The position numbers and the translations under genes were made by a program. Below the pieces are notes generated by a model. That model did not search any database and was not told the DNA's origin. It saw nothing but the letters and a program-made list of their open reading frames with translations. Source: UBA5486 sp036744795 (GTDB lineage: Bacteria; Bacillota; UBA4882; UBA10575). Taken from it: 64,000 bases of DNA. Below are positions 24,601-33,031 of this stretch, piece after piece. Where the stretch lies: the NCBI GenBank assembly GCA_036744795.1, contig DAIOHK010000008.1, positions 1-64,000 on the forward strand. The letters are read 5' to 3'. Every line of letters starts with the position of its first letter. Within the stretch, counting starts at the first letter, position 1.

Positions 24601-24823
24601 AGGTCTTAATCTGTCTAAGGTGGATGAGGAGGAAAGATTATGGCTGAGCATAGAGGGAAAACTTATAATCCGTAATGCACTTGGGTTTATAAAAAATCAT
24701 TTAAGTTTCAATTTTCATCTGATTAAGAATTTGGATGATGAAAGATTGGAGACTATTTTAGGACGGAGTTTTCGTGGTAAGAACATAAAAAAAGTAAGAA
24801 GAAGGAATAATGATGCGAGCTGA
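24518..24823 (+). CDS. Doubtful ORF upstream of cinA
   Basis: This is a 101-codon frame whose first 30 codons lie in the family H repeat. The rest (ERLWLSIEGKLIIRNALGF, then NLDDERLETILGRSFRGKN and a basic tail) could be a real short protein. A strong GAGGAGG at 24640-24646 points to an ATG at 24654 in another frame, which encodes only 11 codons. I cannot identify the product. It overlaps the cinA start by a few bases. Confidence 0.25.
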   Translation: MPTLAIARAHERMKIQILSTAFKGWGSLGLNLSKVDEEERLWLSIEGKLIIRNALGFIKNHLSFNFHLIKNLDDERLETILGRSFRGKNIKKVRRRNNDAS

Positions 24824-26042
24824 AATTATCTCTGTTGGTACTGAGTTATTACTGGGACAGATTGTTGATACTAATGCAGTTTATCTTTCACAAGAACTTG
24901 CGAGCTTAGGGATCGGGCTTTATCGTCGGAGTACGGTGGGGGATAATCCTCACCGGTTACGGGAGGCCATAGAGGAAGCCTTAGACCGGGCTGAATTGGT
25001 GATAACTAGTGGGGGATTAGGACCTACTGAGGATGATTTGACAAAAGAGACGGTAGCTCAGGTTCTTGGTTTACCTTTAGTTCTTGATCAGCCGTCTTTA
25101 GATTGGATTCGTACATATTTTACCAAAATGGGAAGGAAAATGACGGAAAATAATTATAAGCAAGCCTTGATTCCTGAAGGCGGAAAGGCATTGGCTAATC
25201 CCAAAGGTACGGCTCCCGGCATTGCTGTTAAGGCTAAAGAGAAACTTGTAATCTGTCTTCCTGGGCCACCCCGGGAATTAAAGCCAATGTTCCATGATTT
25301 TGTACTTCCGCTCCTACGGGAAGAAAGTAAAGGGATTATTATCTCCCGTGTGTTGCGAATTTGCGGCTTGGGAGAGAGTGTAGTAGCTGAAGAGCTTTCG
25401 GATCTACTTGCTAGCCAGACTAATCCCACGATTGCACCTCTGGCTTCTGAAGGTGAAGTGAAGTTACGCTTGACTACCCAGACTAATTCAGTAGAGGAAG
25501 CGTGGCAACTTTTAGATGAGATGGAAGCTAAGGTGCGGAACAGATTAGGCATTGCGGTCTTTGGTATTGATCAAGAAACTCTGGAACAAGTAGTAGTTAG
25601 ACTTCTGACTCAACGCCATGAAACTTTGGCAGTGGCGGAGTCTTGTACCGGTGGATTACTGGCAAGTAGAATTACAGATGTACCAGGGGCTTCTGAAGTT
25701 TTAGACCGCGGGGTGGTTACTTATAGTAACCGGGCTAAGGAAGAACTCCTAGGGATTCCGGCTAAGGTTATTCTCCGGGAGGGGGCGGTTAGTCCCGAGG
25801 TTGCACGGTTGATGGCCCGGGGAGTTAAGGAAAAGTCTAGTACAGATTGGGGAATTGGGATTACAGGAATTGCTGGTCCCGGGGGTGGTACGCCAGAAAA
25901 ACCGGTAGGTTTGGTCTATCTGGCCTTGGAGGGCCCGAAAGTGAGTTTAGTACGGGAACTTCATTGGAATGGGGATCGAATCTCGATTAAGAGGCGGACA
26001 ACCCAGGCTGCTCTAGACTTACTCCGCCGCGAACTCTTATGA
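24810..26042 (+). CDS. cinA: CinA family nicotinamide-nucleotide amidohydrolase
   Basis: This 410-residue two-domain protein has an N-terminal MoCF-like domain (ISVGTELLLGQIVDTNAVYL and TSGGLGPTEDDLT), an ADP-ribose pyrophosphatase in characterised homologues. Its C-terminal CinA amidase domain has AVAESCTGGLLASRITDVPG, DRGVVTYSNRAKEELLGI and GIGITGIAGPGGGTPEKPVG. The family deamidates NMN in pyridine nucleotide salvage and is often near competence or recA genes. Either of two consecutive ATGs (24810, 24813) may be used. Length is normal. Confidence 0.95.
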   Translation: MMRAEIISVGTELLLGQIVDTNAVYLSQELASLGIGLYRRSTVGDNPHRLREAIEEALDRAELVITSGGLGPTEDDLTKETVAQVLGLPLVLDQPSLDWIRTYFTKMGRKMTENNYKQALIPEGGKALANPKGTAPGIAVKAKEKLVICLPGPPRELKPMFHDFVLPLLREESKGIIISRVLRICGLGESVVAEELSDLLASQTNPTIAPLASEGEVKLRLTTQTNSVEEAWQLLDEMEAKVRNRLGIAVFGIDQETLEQVVVRLLTQRHETLAVAESCTGGLLASRITDVPGASEVLDRGVVTYSNRAKEELLGIPAKVILREGAVSPEVARLMARGVKEKSSTDWGIGITGIAGPGGGTPEKPVGLVYLALEGPKVSLVRELHWNGDRISIKRRTTQAALDLLRRELL

Positions 26043-26061
26043 AGAGGCATTGCAGATTTTT

Positions 26062-26215
26062 GGTGCTTGTCGCTTGTTGTTTGTATGAAAGCTAGCCTCT
26101 GTGAAAAATTACCGGATTGTTTGAGTGCGGTGGACTCGGTACTCGTCGCTGGTTGCTCGTATGAAAGTTAGCCTTTGTTTTGAATAGCTTACAAAAAGTT
26201 ACGAAGGCATTCTCT
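26062..26215. repeat. Imperfect direct repeat and H-type tail
   Basis: Two blocks of about 41 bp, 26062-26102 and 26138-26178, share the order GT-CTTGTCGCT/CTCGTCGCT ... TTGTATGAAAGCTAGCCT with about 80% identity. 26198-26213 reads ACGAAGGCATTCTCTAA, similar to the tail that ends H copies at 6.3 and 32.9 kb. AACTCA ... TGAGTT bracket the rest (26216-26255). The region has no coding potential. Confidence 0.45.
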
Positions 26216-26312
26216 AACTCAAGTGATGAGAGACGAGCTTTGAGCCATGAGTTAAAAGATCTGAGGAAATGTCGTCTATAAGTTAGTTAACAGATTAGAA
26301 TTGGAGGAATGA

Positions 26313-28322
26313 ATGATGAATAATTGTAGCAAAGTATTTCTAGCAAAAGAAGATTTTAGTGATTTTAAAATTGGGGAATTTCCTTTTGATCGGGAACATT
26401 CAGCCATGGGGGAGTATCACTTTTATCCGCCTAAAGGTTATGTTGGAAACTGGTATTGTCCAATGACAGATCATGGCTGGCGGGGGCCAATGTGGTTAAT
26501 TGTTAATGAGGGTGACCACCGGGTTATGGAATCTACCAAAATAAGAAGGAATGATATATTTTTCAAGAATGCTCTGGTAACAGGAGATGATTGCTGGTCG
26601 GATTATACCATGGAGGCGGAAATGCGGATGCTTGATACCTCATTGCCGGGTGAAATAGCTGTTAGGTATCAAAACAGCCGGTGCTATTATGCGCTCTGCT
26701 TAGATGAGGGTAAAGTAAAGTTTCTCAAAAGGAATCATAAAGAAACTGAAGAATTGTTTGCTGCGGATTTTACCTATAATTGTGACGAATTTTATCATTT
26801 GAAAATCGAGTGCCGGGGCAGTGAGTTCAAATGTTATATTAATGAGAAATTTATTTGTATGGTAAGTGATTCCGTTTTTCCCAGGGGAAAGATTGCTCTT
26901 TGTGCCGAAACCGCAGTACAGTTTAGTAATATTCAAGTCTATACTGATGAAAAAACCTTTAATCAGATGAAAGTTGAGGAGAGGGAAAAGCGGGAGTATT
27001 TATCAAAGATTAGGCAGGAGTATCCGCAACCGAAATTGTGGAAAAAAATAGATCTTAGAGATTTTGGAGCAGGACGAAATATCAGGTTTGGTGATCTGAC
27101 TGGTAATGGAGAGTATGATATTCTTATTGCCCAATGCCAGAAGAGGATCTATAAGGATGCCTATGCCAATATCAGCTGTTTGACTGCGATTGATCTGGAA
27201 GGTAATATTTTATGGCAGATTGGTGAGCCTAATCCGAAACATACCTATATTACTGCGGATTTGCCTATTCAAATTGCTGATGTTGATCTGGATGGGAAGA
27301 ATGAAGTGATAGTAGCCAAAGATTTTCAGCTGATGATTTTGGAAGGGAGTACCGGTCAAATTAAAAAGAGCATTCCAACTCCGCTTGTGGATGATCCAGT
27401 TGAATCTTTGTTTACAGTACCTTATGAAAGAAATGTTTTTGATCGGGTGAACATTGATAGTATCCGTATCTGCAACTTTAACGGCAAAGAGCAGCCTACA
27501 GATATTTTGGTTAAGGATCGATACTCCCGGCTATGGGCTTATGATCATAATCTGAAGCTCTTATGGAAATACAGAGATGGGATTACGGGACATTTTCCTT
27601 TTACCAAGGATCTCAATGCAGATGGCAGAGAAGAGATGTTTGTTGGGTATAACCTGGTGGATGCTGATGGAAATACGATATGGAAACTTCCTGTGTATAC
27701 GGATCATACTGATGAGATTATTATAGGCAGGATCAACCCGGAGATTGATGATGAAATTGTTACGATCGTCTCCGGGGATGAGGGCTTTATCATAGCGGAT
27801 CTGGAGGGCAACATTATTAAACGGCATTATATCGGCCATGCTCAAAGGATTAGTATTGGTAATTATCGTCCAGATTTACCCGGTTTAGAAATAGCTGTTA
27901 CTACCTTTTGGGGGAATCAGGGGATTATTCTCATCTTTAACTGCCGGGGAAAATTATTATACTCCTTTGAGCCGGGAACAAACGGTAATATTATTACTCC
28001 TGTTAATTGGAGTGGCGATGGAAGAGATTTAATACTGCTTAATGCTAATCCTGACAAAGGTGGAATGATTGATGGATGGGGGAATACAGTAGTTACTTTT
28101 CCTGATGATGGCCATCCAGAGCTCTGTGCGGAAGTAATTGATATTACTGGTGATTGTCGGGATGAGATTGTAGTCTGGGATGAGAAGGAGATGTGGATCT
28201 ATACCCAGGATCGAGAGTTTGTTGGAGAAAAAATCTATTCCCCGGAGAAATACCCACATTATAATGGTTCGAATTATCGGGGAGAGTATTCTTGGCCAAG
28301 ATGGGAAAGTCGTTCTAAGTAA
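26313..28322 (+). CDS. Large jelly-roll plus beta-propeller protein, probably carbohydrate-active
   Basis: This 669-residue protein has no signal peptide. Residues 1-215 look like a concanavalin/LamG-type sandwich (DYTMEAEMRML, GEIAVRYQNSRCYYAL, GKIALCAETAVQFSNIQVY). Residues 230-669 hold repeated FG-GAP-like blades with acidic loops: FGDLTGNGEYDILIA, IADVDLDGKNEVIVAK, TKDLNADGREEMFVGY, DITGDCRDEIVVWD. These resemble calcium-binding loops of PL11 rhamnogalacturonan lyases and other propellers, but I see no proven catalytic set. Start 26313 or 26316 follows GGAGGA. Placed before mglBAC, it may act on plant glycan fragments. Confidence 0.7.
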   Translation: MMNNCSKVFLAKEDFSDFKIGEFPFDREHSAMGEYHFYPPKGYVGNWYCPMTDHGWRGPMWLIVNEGDHRVMESTKIRRNDIFFKNALVTGDDCWSDYTMEAEMRMLDTSLPGEIAVRYQNSRCYYALCLDEGKVKFLKRNHKETEELFAADFTYNCDEFYHLKIECRGSEFKCYINEKFICMVSDSVFPRGKIALCAETAVQFSNIQVYTDEKTFNQMKVEEREKREYLSKIRQEYPQPKLWKKIDLRDFGAGRNIRFGDLTGNGEYDILIAQCQKRIYKDAYANISCLTAIDLEGNILWQIGEPNPKHTYITADLPIQIADVDLDGKNEVIVAKDFQLMILEGSTGQIKKSIPTPLVDDPVESLFTVPYERNVFDRVNIDSIRICNFNGKEQPTDILVKDRYSRLWAYDHNLKLLWKYRDGITGHFPFTKDLNADGREEMFVGYNLVDADGNTIWKLPVYTDHTDEIIIGRINPEIDDEIVTIVSGDEGFIIADLEGNIIKRHYIGHAQRISIGNYRPDLPGLEIAVTTFWGNQGIILIFNCRGKLLYSFEPGTNGNIITPVNWSGDGRDLILLNANPDKGGMIDGWGNTVVTFPDDGHPELCAEVIDITGDCRDEIVVWDEKEMWIYTQDREFVGEKIYSPEKYPHYNGSNYRGEYSWPRWESRSK

Positions 28323-28377
28323 TTTATTGATAAAAGTAAGTTGTTTTATCAATTTTGAAAATAATATAATAATCTTC

Positions 28378-28411
28378 AAAAGGCCGGTAAGATAATAAAA
28401 CCGGTCTTTTT
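28378..28411 (+). terminator. Terminator of the propeller gene
   Basis: AAAGGCCGGT and ACCGGTCTTT pair (one G-U) around a loop of about 11 bases, followed by a T-run. Confidence 0.75.
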
Positions 28412-28753
28412 TTAATGATAAAATAATATAGTTATCTGTCATTCCTTTTATTATGTTGTTTTTATAATTGTAATTTCTCAAATCAGGTAATTCCTTAATG
28501 TATGAATATTAATAATTAAAAAGCTTCTTAGCATTAAATACCTTGTACTTATACAGAAATTCTGGGTAAATATGAAAGGAAGTGTTGAGATTAGAAAAAA
28601 AGCGAAAACAAAAACAAATAAAACGAAAAACAGCGTAACAAAGAGATTAAAGAGATATGCTGGGCATAAACCCGTTTTTTGTAATGTATTCTAAGTTGAG
28701 TTAAATTTGATTTAAGGTTACAATTGGATTAACAAACATTTGGAGGGATGATT
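28412..28753 (+). promoter_or_regulatory. mglB upstream region with promoter
   Basis: TTGAGT (28696-28701) and TACAAT (28719-28724) are 17 bp apart, about 30 bp before the mglB start. The rest of the gap is AT-rich and holds only a basic 40-codon frame (28572-28694) that I do not accept as a gene. Confidence 0.5.
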
Positions 28754-29761
28754 TTGAAGAAAAAGATTCTACTTCTTTTACTAGTGGTTCTTTTAATATC
28801 AGTTTTTACCGGGTGTACTAAAAAGAAATCAGAATTAACAATTGGTTGTGCCATCTATAAGTATGATGATACTTTTATGACAGGTGTCCGTAATGCAATT
28901 ACGGAAGCAGCTACTGATAAAGCTAAGGTAGAGATGGTTGATAGTCAAAACTCACAACCAACACAGAATGACAAGGTTGACTTATTTATTACTAAAAAGG
29001 TTGATGCACTTGCAATTAACCCGGTGGACCGGACTGCAGCTGGTGTTATTATTGATAAGGCTAAAAAAGCTAAAATTCCGGTGGTCTTTTTCAATCGGGA
29101 GCCATTACCTGAAGATATGCAAAAGTGGGATAAAGTCTATTACGTAGGTGCGAGAGCTGAAGAATCAGGTAGAATCTCTGGGGAATTAGCGGTGGATTAC
29201 TGGAAATCTCACCCGGAAGCAGATAAAAATAATGATGGTGTTTTACAATATGTAATGCTTAAAGGTGAACCCGGGCACCAGGATGCCGAACTTAGAACTC
29301 TCCATTCAATCAAAGCGGTTGAAGAAGCTGGAATTCAAGTTGAGAAACTGGCCGAAGATACAGCAATGTGGGATCGGGTTAAAGGCCAGGAGAAAATGGC
29401 GGCTTTCCTAGCTGCTCATGGTGATAATATTGAAATCGTTTTTGCCAATAATGATGATATGGCACTTGGTGCTATTGAAGCATTGAAAGCGGCTGGATAT
29501 TTTAAGGATGGTAAATACATGCCTGTAGTAGGCGTTGATGCTACTGCTCCTGCTCTTAAGGCATTGGAAGACGGAACTATGCTTGGTACAGTTCTAAATG
29601 ATGCTAAAAACCAAGGAAAAGCTACTTTTGACCTTTCATATGTACTAGCTAAAGGCGAGACTCCGAGTGCCGATAATATCGAATTCGAGATTACCGATGA
29701 CAAATATATCTGGGTACCTTATAAGAAGATTACCAAAGAAAATATGGATGAAGCTATGTAA
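28754..29761 (+). CDS. mglB: Galactose/methyl-galactoside-binding lipoprotein
   Basis: This 335-residue periplasmic-binding protein of the LacI-like type has a signal peptide with lipobox FTGC. The mature part has LTIGCAIYKYDDTFMTGVRN, an NPVDRTAAGVIIDKAKKAKIPVVFFN segment, a DKNNDGVLQYVMLKGEPGH calcium-loop-like stretch, NNDDMALGAIEALKAAG and PVVGVDATAPAL, all as in MglB. It binds glucose or galactose. TTG 28754 is preferred because GGAGGG lies 6 bases upstream; ATG 28748 touches that site. It is the first gene of mglBAC. Confidence 0.93.
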   Translation: MKKKILLLLLVVLLISVFTGCTKKKSELTIGCAIYKYDDTFMTGVRNAITEAATDKAKVEMVDSQNSQPTQNDKVDLFITKKVDALAINPVDRTAAGVIIDKAKKAKIPVVFFNREPLPEDMQKWDKVYYVGARAEESGRISGELAVDYWKSHPEADKNNDGVLQYVMLKGEPGHQDAELRTLHSIKAVEEAGIQVEKLAEDTAMWDRVKGQEKMAAFLAAHGDNIEIVFANNDDMALGAIEALKAAGYFKDGKYMPVVGVDATAPALKALEDGTMLGTVLNDAKNQGKATFDLSYVLAKGETPSADNIEFEITDDKYIWVPYKKITKENMDEAM

Positions 29762-29819
29762 AAAACATAGGGTTTAGTGGTTTAATACAAAAAAGCTAGT
29801 TTAGGTTAGACTTAGACTG

Positions 29820-29857
29820 ATAAGGGGGCATTTTGCACTAAAAGTGCTCCCTTATTC
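29820..29857 (+). terminator. Hairpin between mglB and mglA
   Basis: ATAAGGGGGCA and TGCTCCCTTAT pair with one mismatch around a 14-base loop. The T-run is poor, so partial termination or mRNA protection, favouring MglB over MglA/MglC, is likely. Confidence 0.6.
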
Positions 29858-29923
29858 TAAATTATAGATACTTAATATTGGTTAGAAAAGAAAGTGTCTA
29901 AATTTTTCGCAGGGGGCGTGGCA

Positions 29924-31441
29924 ATGAATGATAATCATTTTCTGCTGGAAATGAAGAATATCTCAAAAGAATTTCCCGGTGTAAAGGCACTGGATGATGT
30001 TACTTTACGCGTACGTACCGGTTCTGTGCATGCTTTAATGGGTGAAAATGGCGCGGGTAAATCGACATTAATGAAATGTCTTTTTGGTTTATACCAGCAA
30101 GATTCAGGTGAAATCTTTTTAAATGGCCAGAAAGTTCAGATTAATAATGCTCATGATGCTTTAGGAAAAGGTATCTCAATGATTCATCAGGAACTTAATC
30201 CTGTACCGTATCGTAATGTTATGGAAAATATCTGGCTGGGGAGGTTTCCCACTAAAAAATTTGGGTCATTTAATTTTGTTGATGAAAAAAAGATGTATCA
30301 GAAAACAAAAGAGTTGTTTGAGAGTTTAGGTATGGATATACAACCCAACACCATTGTTGGTAGTATGTCAGTTTCTAAAATTCAAATGATGGAGATTGCT
30401 AAAGCAGTTTCTTACAATTCAAAAATTATTATTATGGATGAACCAACCTCATCGCTTACTGAGAATGAAGTAGAACAACTCTTTGGAATAATTAATGATT
30501 TAAAAGACCGTGGTGTTGCGGTTATTTACATTTCTCATAAAATCGAGGAGATCCTTAAAATTGCTGATGAGGTAACGATTATGCGGGATGGTCGTCGGGT
30601 AGGTACTTGGCCGGCAGTAGAACTTACTACTGACCTTATTATCTCCAAGATGGTCGGCCGTGAACTTACGGATAGATTTCCTAAACGTTTTAATAAACCT
30701 GGGGAAGTAGTCTTGCGAGTTGAAAATTTAAGCTCGCCATTGCCTAAGTCCTTTAAAGAAATCTCCTTTGAACTACGAAAAGGAGAGGTGCTGGGGATCG
30801 GAGGATTGGTGGGGGCACAACGTACCGAGCTTATTGAAGCTTTATTTGGTCTTAGAAAAATAGAATCAGGTAAGGTTTTTATTAAAGGTAAAGAGGTAAA
30901 AATCCATTCTCCTTATGAGGCAAAAAAATATAAGATTGCATTTTTAACTGAGGAACGTCGAAAGAGTGGTATATTTCCAATTCTTCCGGTTTCAGAAAAT
31001 ACATTAATTGCTAATTTAGCAAAATATGTTACACGTTACTACATACTGGATGAAAAAAGCAGGAAAGCGGATGCGGAAAAAAGCATTGAGCTGCTAAAAG
31101 TAAAAGCCCCATCTATTAAGACTTTAATTCAAGATCTATCTGGAGGAAACCAGCAAAAAGTATTATTTGCCAGGTGGTTACTTACTGAACCAGATATACT
31201 TCTGTTAGATGAACCGACCCGGGGTATTGATGTTGGAGCAAAATATGAAATATATTCGATTATTGCTGATCTTGTTAAACAAGGTAAAAGTATCATCATG
31301 ATCTCTTCTGAAATGCCAGAGCTTATTGGAATGTCTGATCGAATTATGGTGATGTGTGAAGGTCGTCTATCCGGTTTTATTGATGGTAAAGAGGCCACTC
31401 AAGAAAAAATTATGCGCTTAGCTACTAAATTTATGGTTTGA
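29924..31441 (+). CDS. mglA: Galactose ABC transporter, double ATPase
   Basis: This 505-residue ATPase has two fused nucleotide-binding domains. The first has Walker A GENGAGKSTL, signature MSVSKIQMMEIAKAV and Walker B IIIMDEPTSSL. The second has the degenerate Walker A GLVGAQRTELIEALFG, signature DLSGGNQQKVLFAR and Walker B ILLLDEPTRGIDVGA. This asymmetry is normal for MglA/RbsA. I start at ATG 29924 after AGGGGG; a longer frame begins at 29894. It energises MglC. Confidence 0.95.
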   Translation: MNDNHFLLEMKNISKEFPGVKALDDVTLRVRTGSVHALMGENGAGKSTLMKCLFGLYQQDSGEIFLNGQKVQINNAHDALGKGISMIHQELNPVPYRNVMENIWLGRFPTKKFGSFNFVDEKKMYQKTKELFESLGMDIQPNTIVGSMSVSKIQMMEIAKAVSYNSKIIIMDEPTSSLTENEVEQLFGIINDLKDRGVAVIYISHKIEEILKIADEVTIMRDGRRVGTWPAVELTTDLIISKMVGRELTDRFPKRFNKPGEVVLRVENLSSPLPKSFKEISFELRKGEVLGIGGLVGAQRTELIEALFGLRKIESGKVFIKGKEVKIHSPYEAKKYKIAFLTEERRKSGIFPILPVSENTLIANLAKYVTRYYILDEKSRKADAEKSIELLKVKAPSIKTLIQDLSGGNQQKVLFARWLLTEPDILLLDEPTRGIDVGAKYEIYSIIADLVKQGKSIIMISSEMPELIGMSDRIMVMCEGRLSGFIDGKEATQEKIMRLATKFMV

Positions 31442-31459
31442 TCAAGGAGGGCTCAATAT

Positions 31460-32476
31460 ATGAGACAATTAGACATGAAAAAGATGAAAAGCTTTTTTTC
31501 GCAAAATGCTATTTATTTAGTATTATTAGCTCTGGTAATTGCTATTGCTTTTTGGGATCCGAGATTTCTTTCGATCACTTGTCTTCGAGATATTCTGATT
31601 CAATCTGCGACACGTACTATTATTGCTCTGGGAATATCATTTATCCTTCTAACTGGTGGGGTAGACCTTTCTGCCGGTCGGGTAGTAGGGTTTGCCGCAG
31701 TTATTTCGACTTCTATGTTACAGGCGCCGGATTATCTCCGTAGATTCTATCCTAACTTACCGCATCTACCCTTATGGATTCCGATTTTGATAGCTATAAT
31801 CGCGGGTTTAATGTCAGGAACAATGAATGGTTTAATCGTTTCTCGCCTTGGAGTACCACCATTTATTGCGACCTTAGGTACGATGGTTATAGTTTATGGT
31901 ATTAATTCAATTTATTTTGACTTGCCTCCAAACAATTCACAGCCAATCGGTGGACTTAGAGCTGACTTTAATAATTTGGGGACTGGAGCAATTGGCAGTG
32001 GGCCTTATTCTATACCTTATATAGTAATTATTGCCTTGGTAATGGCAATAATTGTTTGGATTATTTTTAATAAGACCCGTTTTGGTAAAAATACATATGC
32101 CATTGGTGGGAATATTAATGCAGCGAGGGTATCAGGGATTAATGTAGAACGAAATCTTTTAATGGTTTACGCTATAGCTGGAGCCTTCTTTGCACTGGCA
32201 GGAGTTCTCGAAGGAGCAAGAACAGGTGGTGCGACAAACAACTATGGTAATATGTATGAGTTGGATGCTATTGCAGCTTGCGTTGTAGGTGGAGTTTCTC
32301 CTACAGGAGGAATTGGAACGGTTCCGGGGATATTAGCGGGGGTTCTTATTTTTAGCGTTATTAACTATGGACTAACTTTTATCGGGGTAAATCCTTATTG
32401 GCAATTAATAATTAAAGGTATGATTATTGTTGGTGCTGTAGCTTTTGATATTCAGAAGTACCGCTCAAAGCAATAA
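31460..32476 (+). CDS. mglC: Galactose ABC transporter permease
   Basis: This 338-residue RbsC/MglC-type permease has 8-10 membrane segments. It includes the conserved ILLTGGVDLSAGRVVGFAAV, the NGLIVSRLGVPPFIATLGTM loop, YAIGGNINAARVSGINVE and AIAACVVGGVSPTGGIGTVPG. AAGGAGGG precedes the ATG by normal spacing. It is the last gene of mglBAC; a terminator follows at 32617. Confidence 0.95.
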   Translation: MRQLDMKKMKSFFSQNAIYLVLLALVIAIAFWDPRFLSITCLRDILIQSATRTIIALGISFILLTGGVDLSAGRVVGFAAVISTSMLQAPDYLRRFYPNLPHLPLWIPILIAIIAGLMSGTMNGLIVSRLGVPPFIATLGTMVIVYGINSIYFDLPPNNSQPIGGLRADFNNLGTGAIGSGPYSIPYIVIIALVMAIIVWIIFNKTRFGKNTYAIGGNINAARVSGINVERNLLMVYAIAGAFFALAGVLEGARTGGATNNYGNMYELDAIAACVVGGVSPTGGIGTVPGILAGVLIFSVINYGLTFIGVNPYWQLIIKGMIIVGAVAFDIQKYRSKQ

Positions 32477-32503
32477 ATCTCTTAATTATTACTTTTATAA
32501 TTG

Positions 32504-32612
32504 AAGGGAATTGCATTATTACCTTTAGTATCCATCGACCAATATGAGAAATGTCTCCATTGTTGATTCATCCAGCTCTATTTTTAATACCGGTTGAATT
32601 ATGCAATTCCTT
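32504..32612. repeat. Family M repeat, copy 2
   Basis: This 109-bp element runs from AAGGGAATTGCATTATT to GAATTATGCAATTCCTT (inverted ends). The interior includes TTGTTGATTCATCCAGCTCT, which is the complement of the right half of a family H unit, so it carries a piece of that repeat. Confidence 0.7.
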
Positions 32613-32616
32613 AAAT

Positions 32617-32660
32617 AAAAGAATAAAACCCTTTAACAGAAGGGTTTTATTCTTTTATAT
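32617..32660 (+). terminator. Terminator of mglBAC
   Basis: AAAAGAATAAAACCCTT pairs perfectly with AAGGGTTTTATTCTTTT (17 bp), followed by a T-rich tail. It could work in both directions. Confidence 0.85.
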
Positions 32661-32781
32661 CTATGGGGAAACCTTAAAACTGATGACCTGTAGAAAAAAT
32701 ATATGATGGAGAATGGATAAACACAGAGGATGATAAAAATATTTGTAAAAAGCAACAATATAATGTTATTATATACAAGTA

Positions 32782-32926
32782 GTCGCTCACGCTGGCTACT
32801 GCCTGCACACTTGAAGTGATAAAAATCAAAGCCAGGTGAGTCGACAAGCAAGTCGTTCATGCCGCCTACCTGCATAATGTATATTAAAGGCGGATGAATC
32901 GACATTCTTCGAAGGCATTTTCTAAG
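32782..32926. repeat. Family H hairpins, copies H4.1 and H4.2
   Basis: Unit H4.1 (32782-32845) pairs GTCG-CTCAC-G-CTGGCT with AGCCAG-GTGAG-T-CGAC. Unit H4.2 (32852-32903) pairs GTCG-TTCAT-G-CCGCCT with AGGCGG-ATGAA-T-CGAC. Both middle and inner stems differ between the units, yet each is fully paired. The tail TTCGAAGGCATTTTCTAAG (32908-32926) is shared with copy H1. The rest of the 32661-33031 gap shows nothing else recognisable. Confidence 0.75.
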
Positions 32927-33031
32927 TAGTACCCCCGGGAAAAATTGGCCGTTGCCGGTGGGGGAGTTAATCAAATCAAGTAAACGGCAGCAAAGTTTGG
33001 AGAAATTATAGATTAGTAGGGAGTGAAGAGC

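Noticed and set aside
28572..28694. Basic 40-residue peptide upstream of mglB
   Set aside because: It is Lys-rich low-complexity sequence in an AT-rich stretch with a weak ribosome site and runs almost into the mglB promoter.
32782..32926. H units as integron attC sites
   Set aside because: They have bulged inverted arms, but I see no conserved attC core sites, no gene cassettes between units and no integrase.
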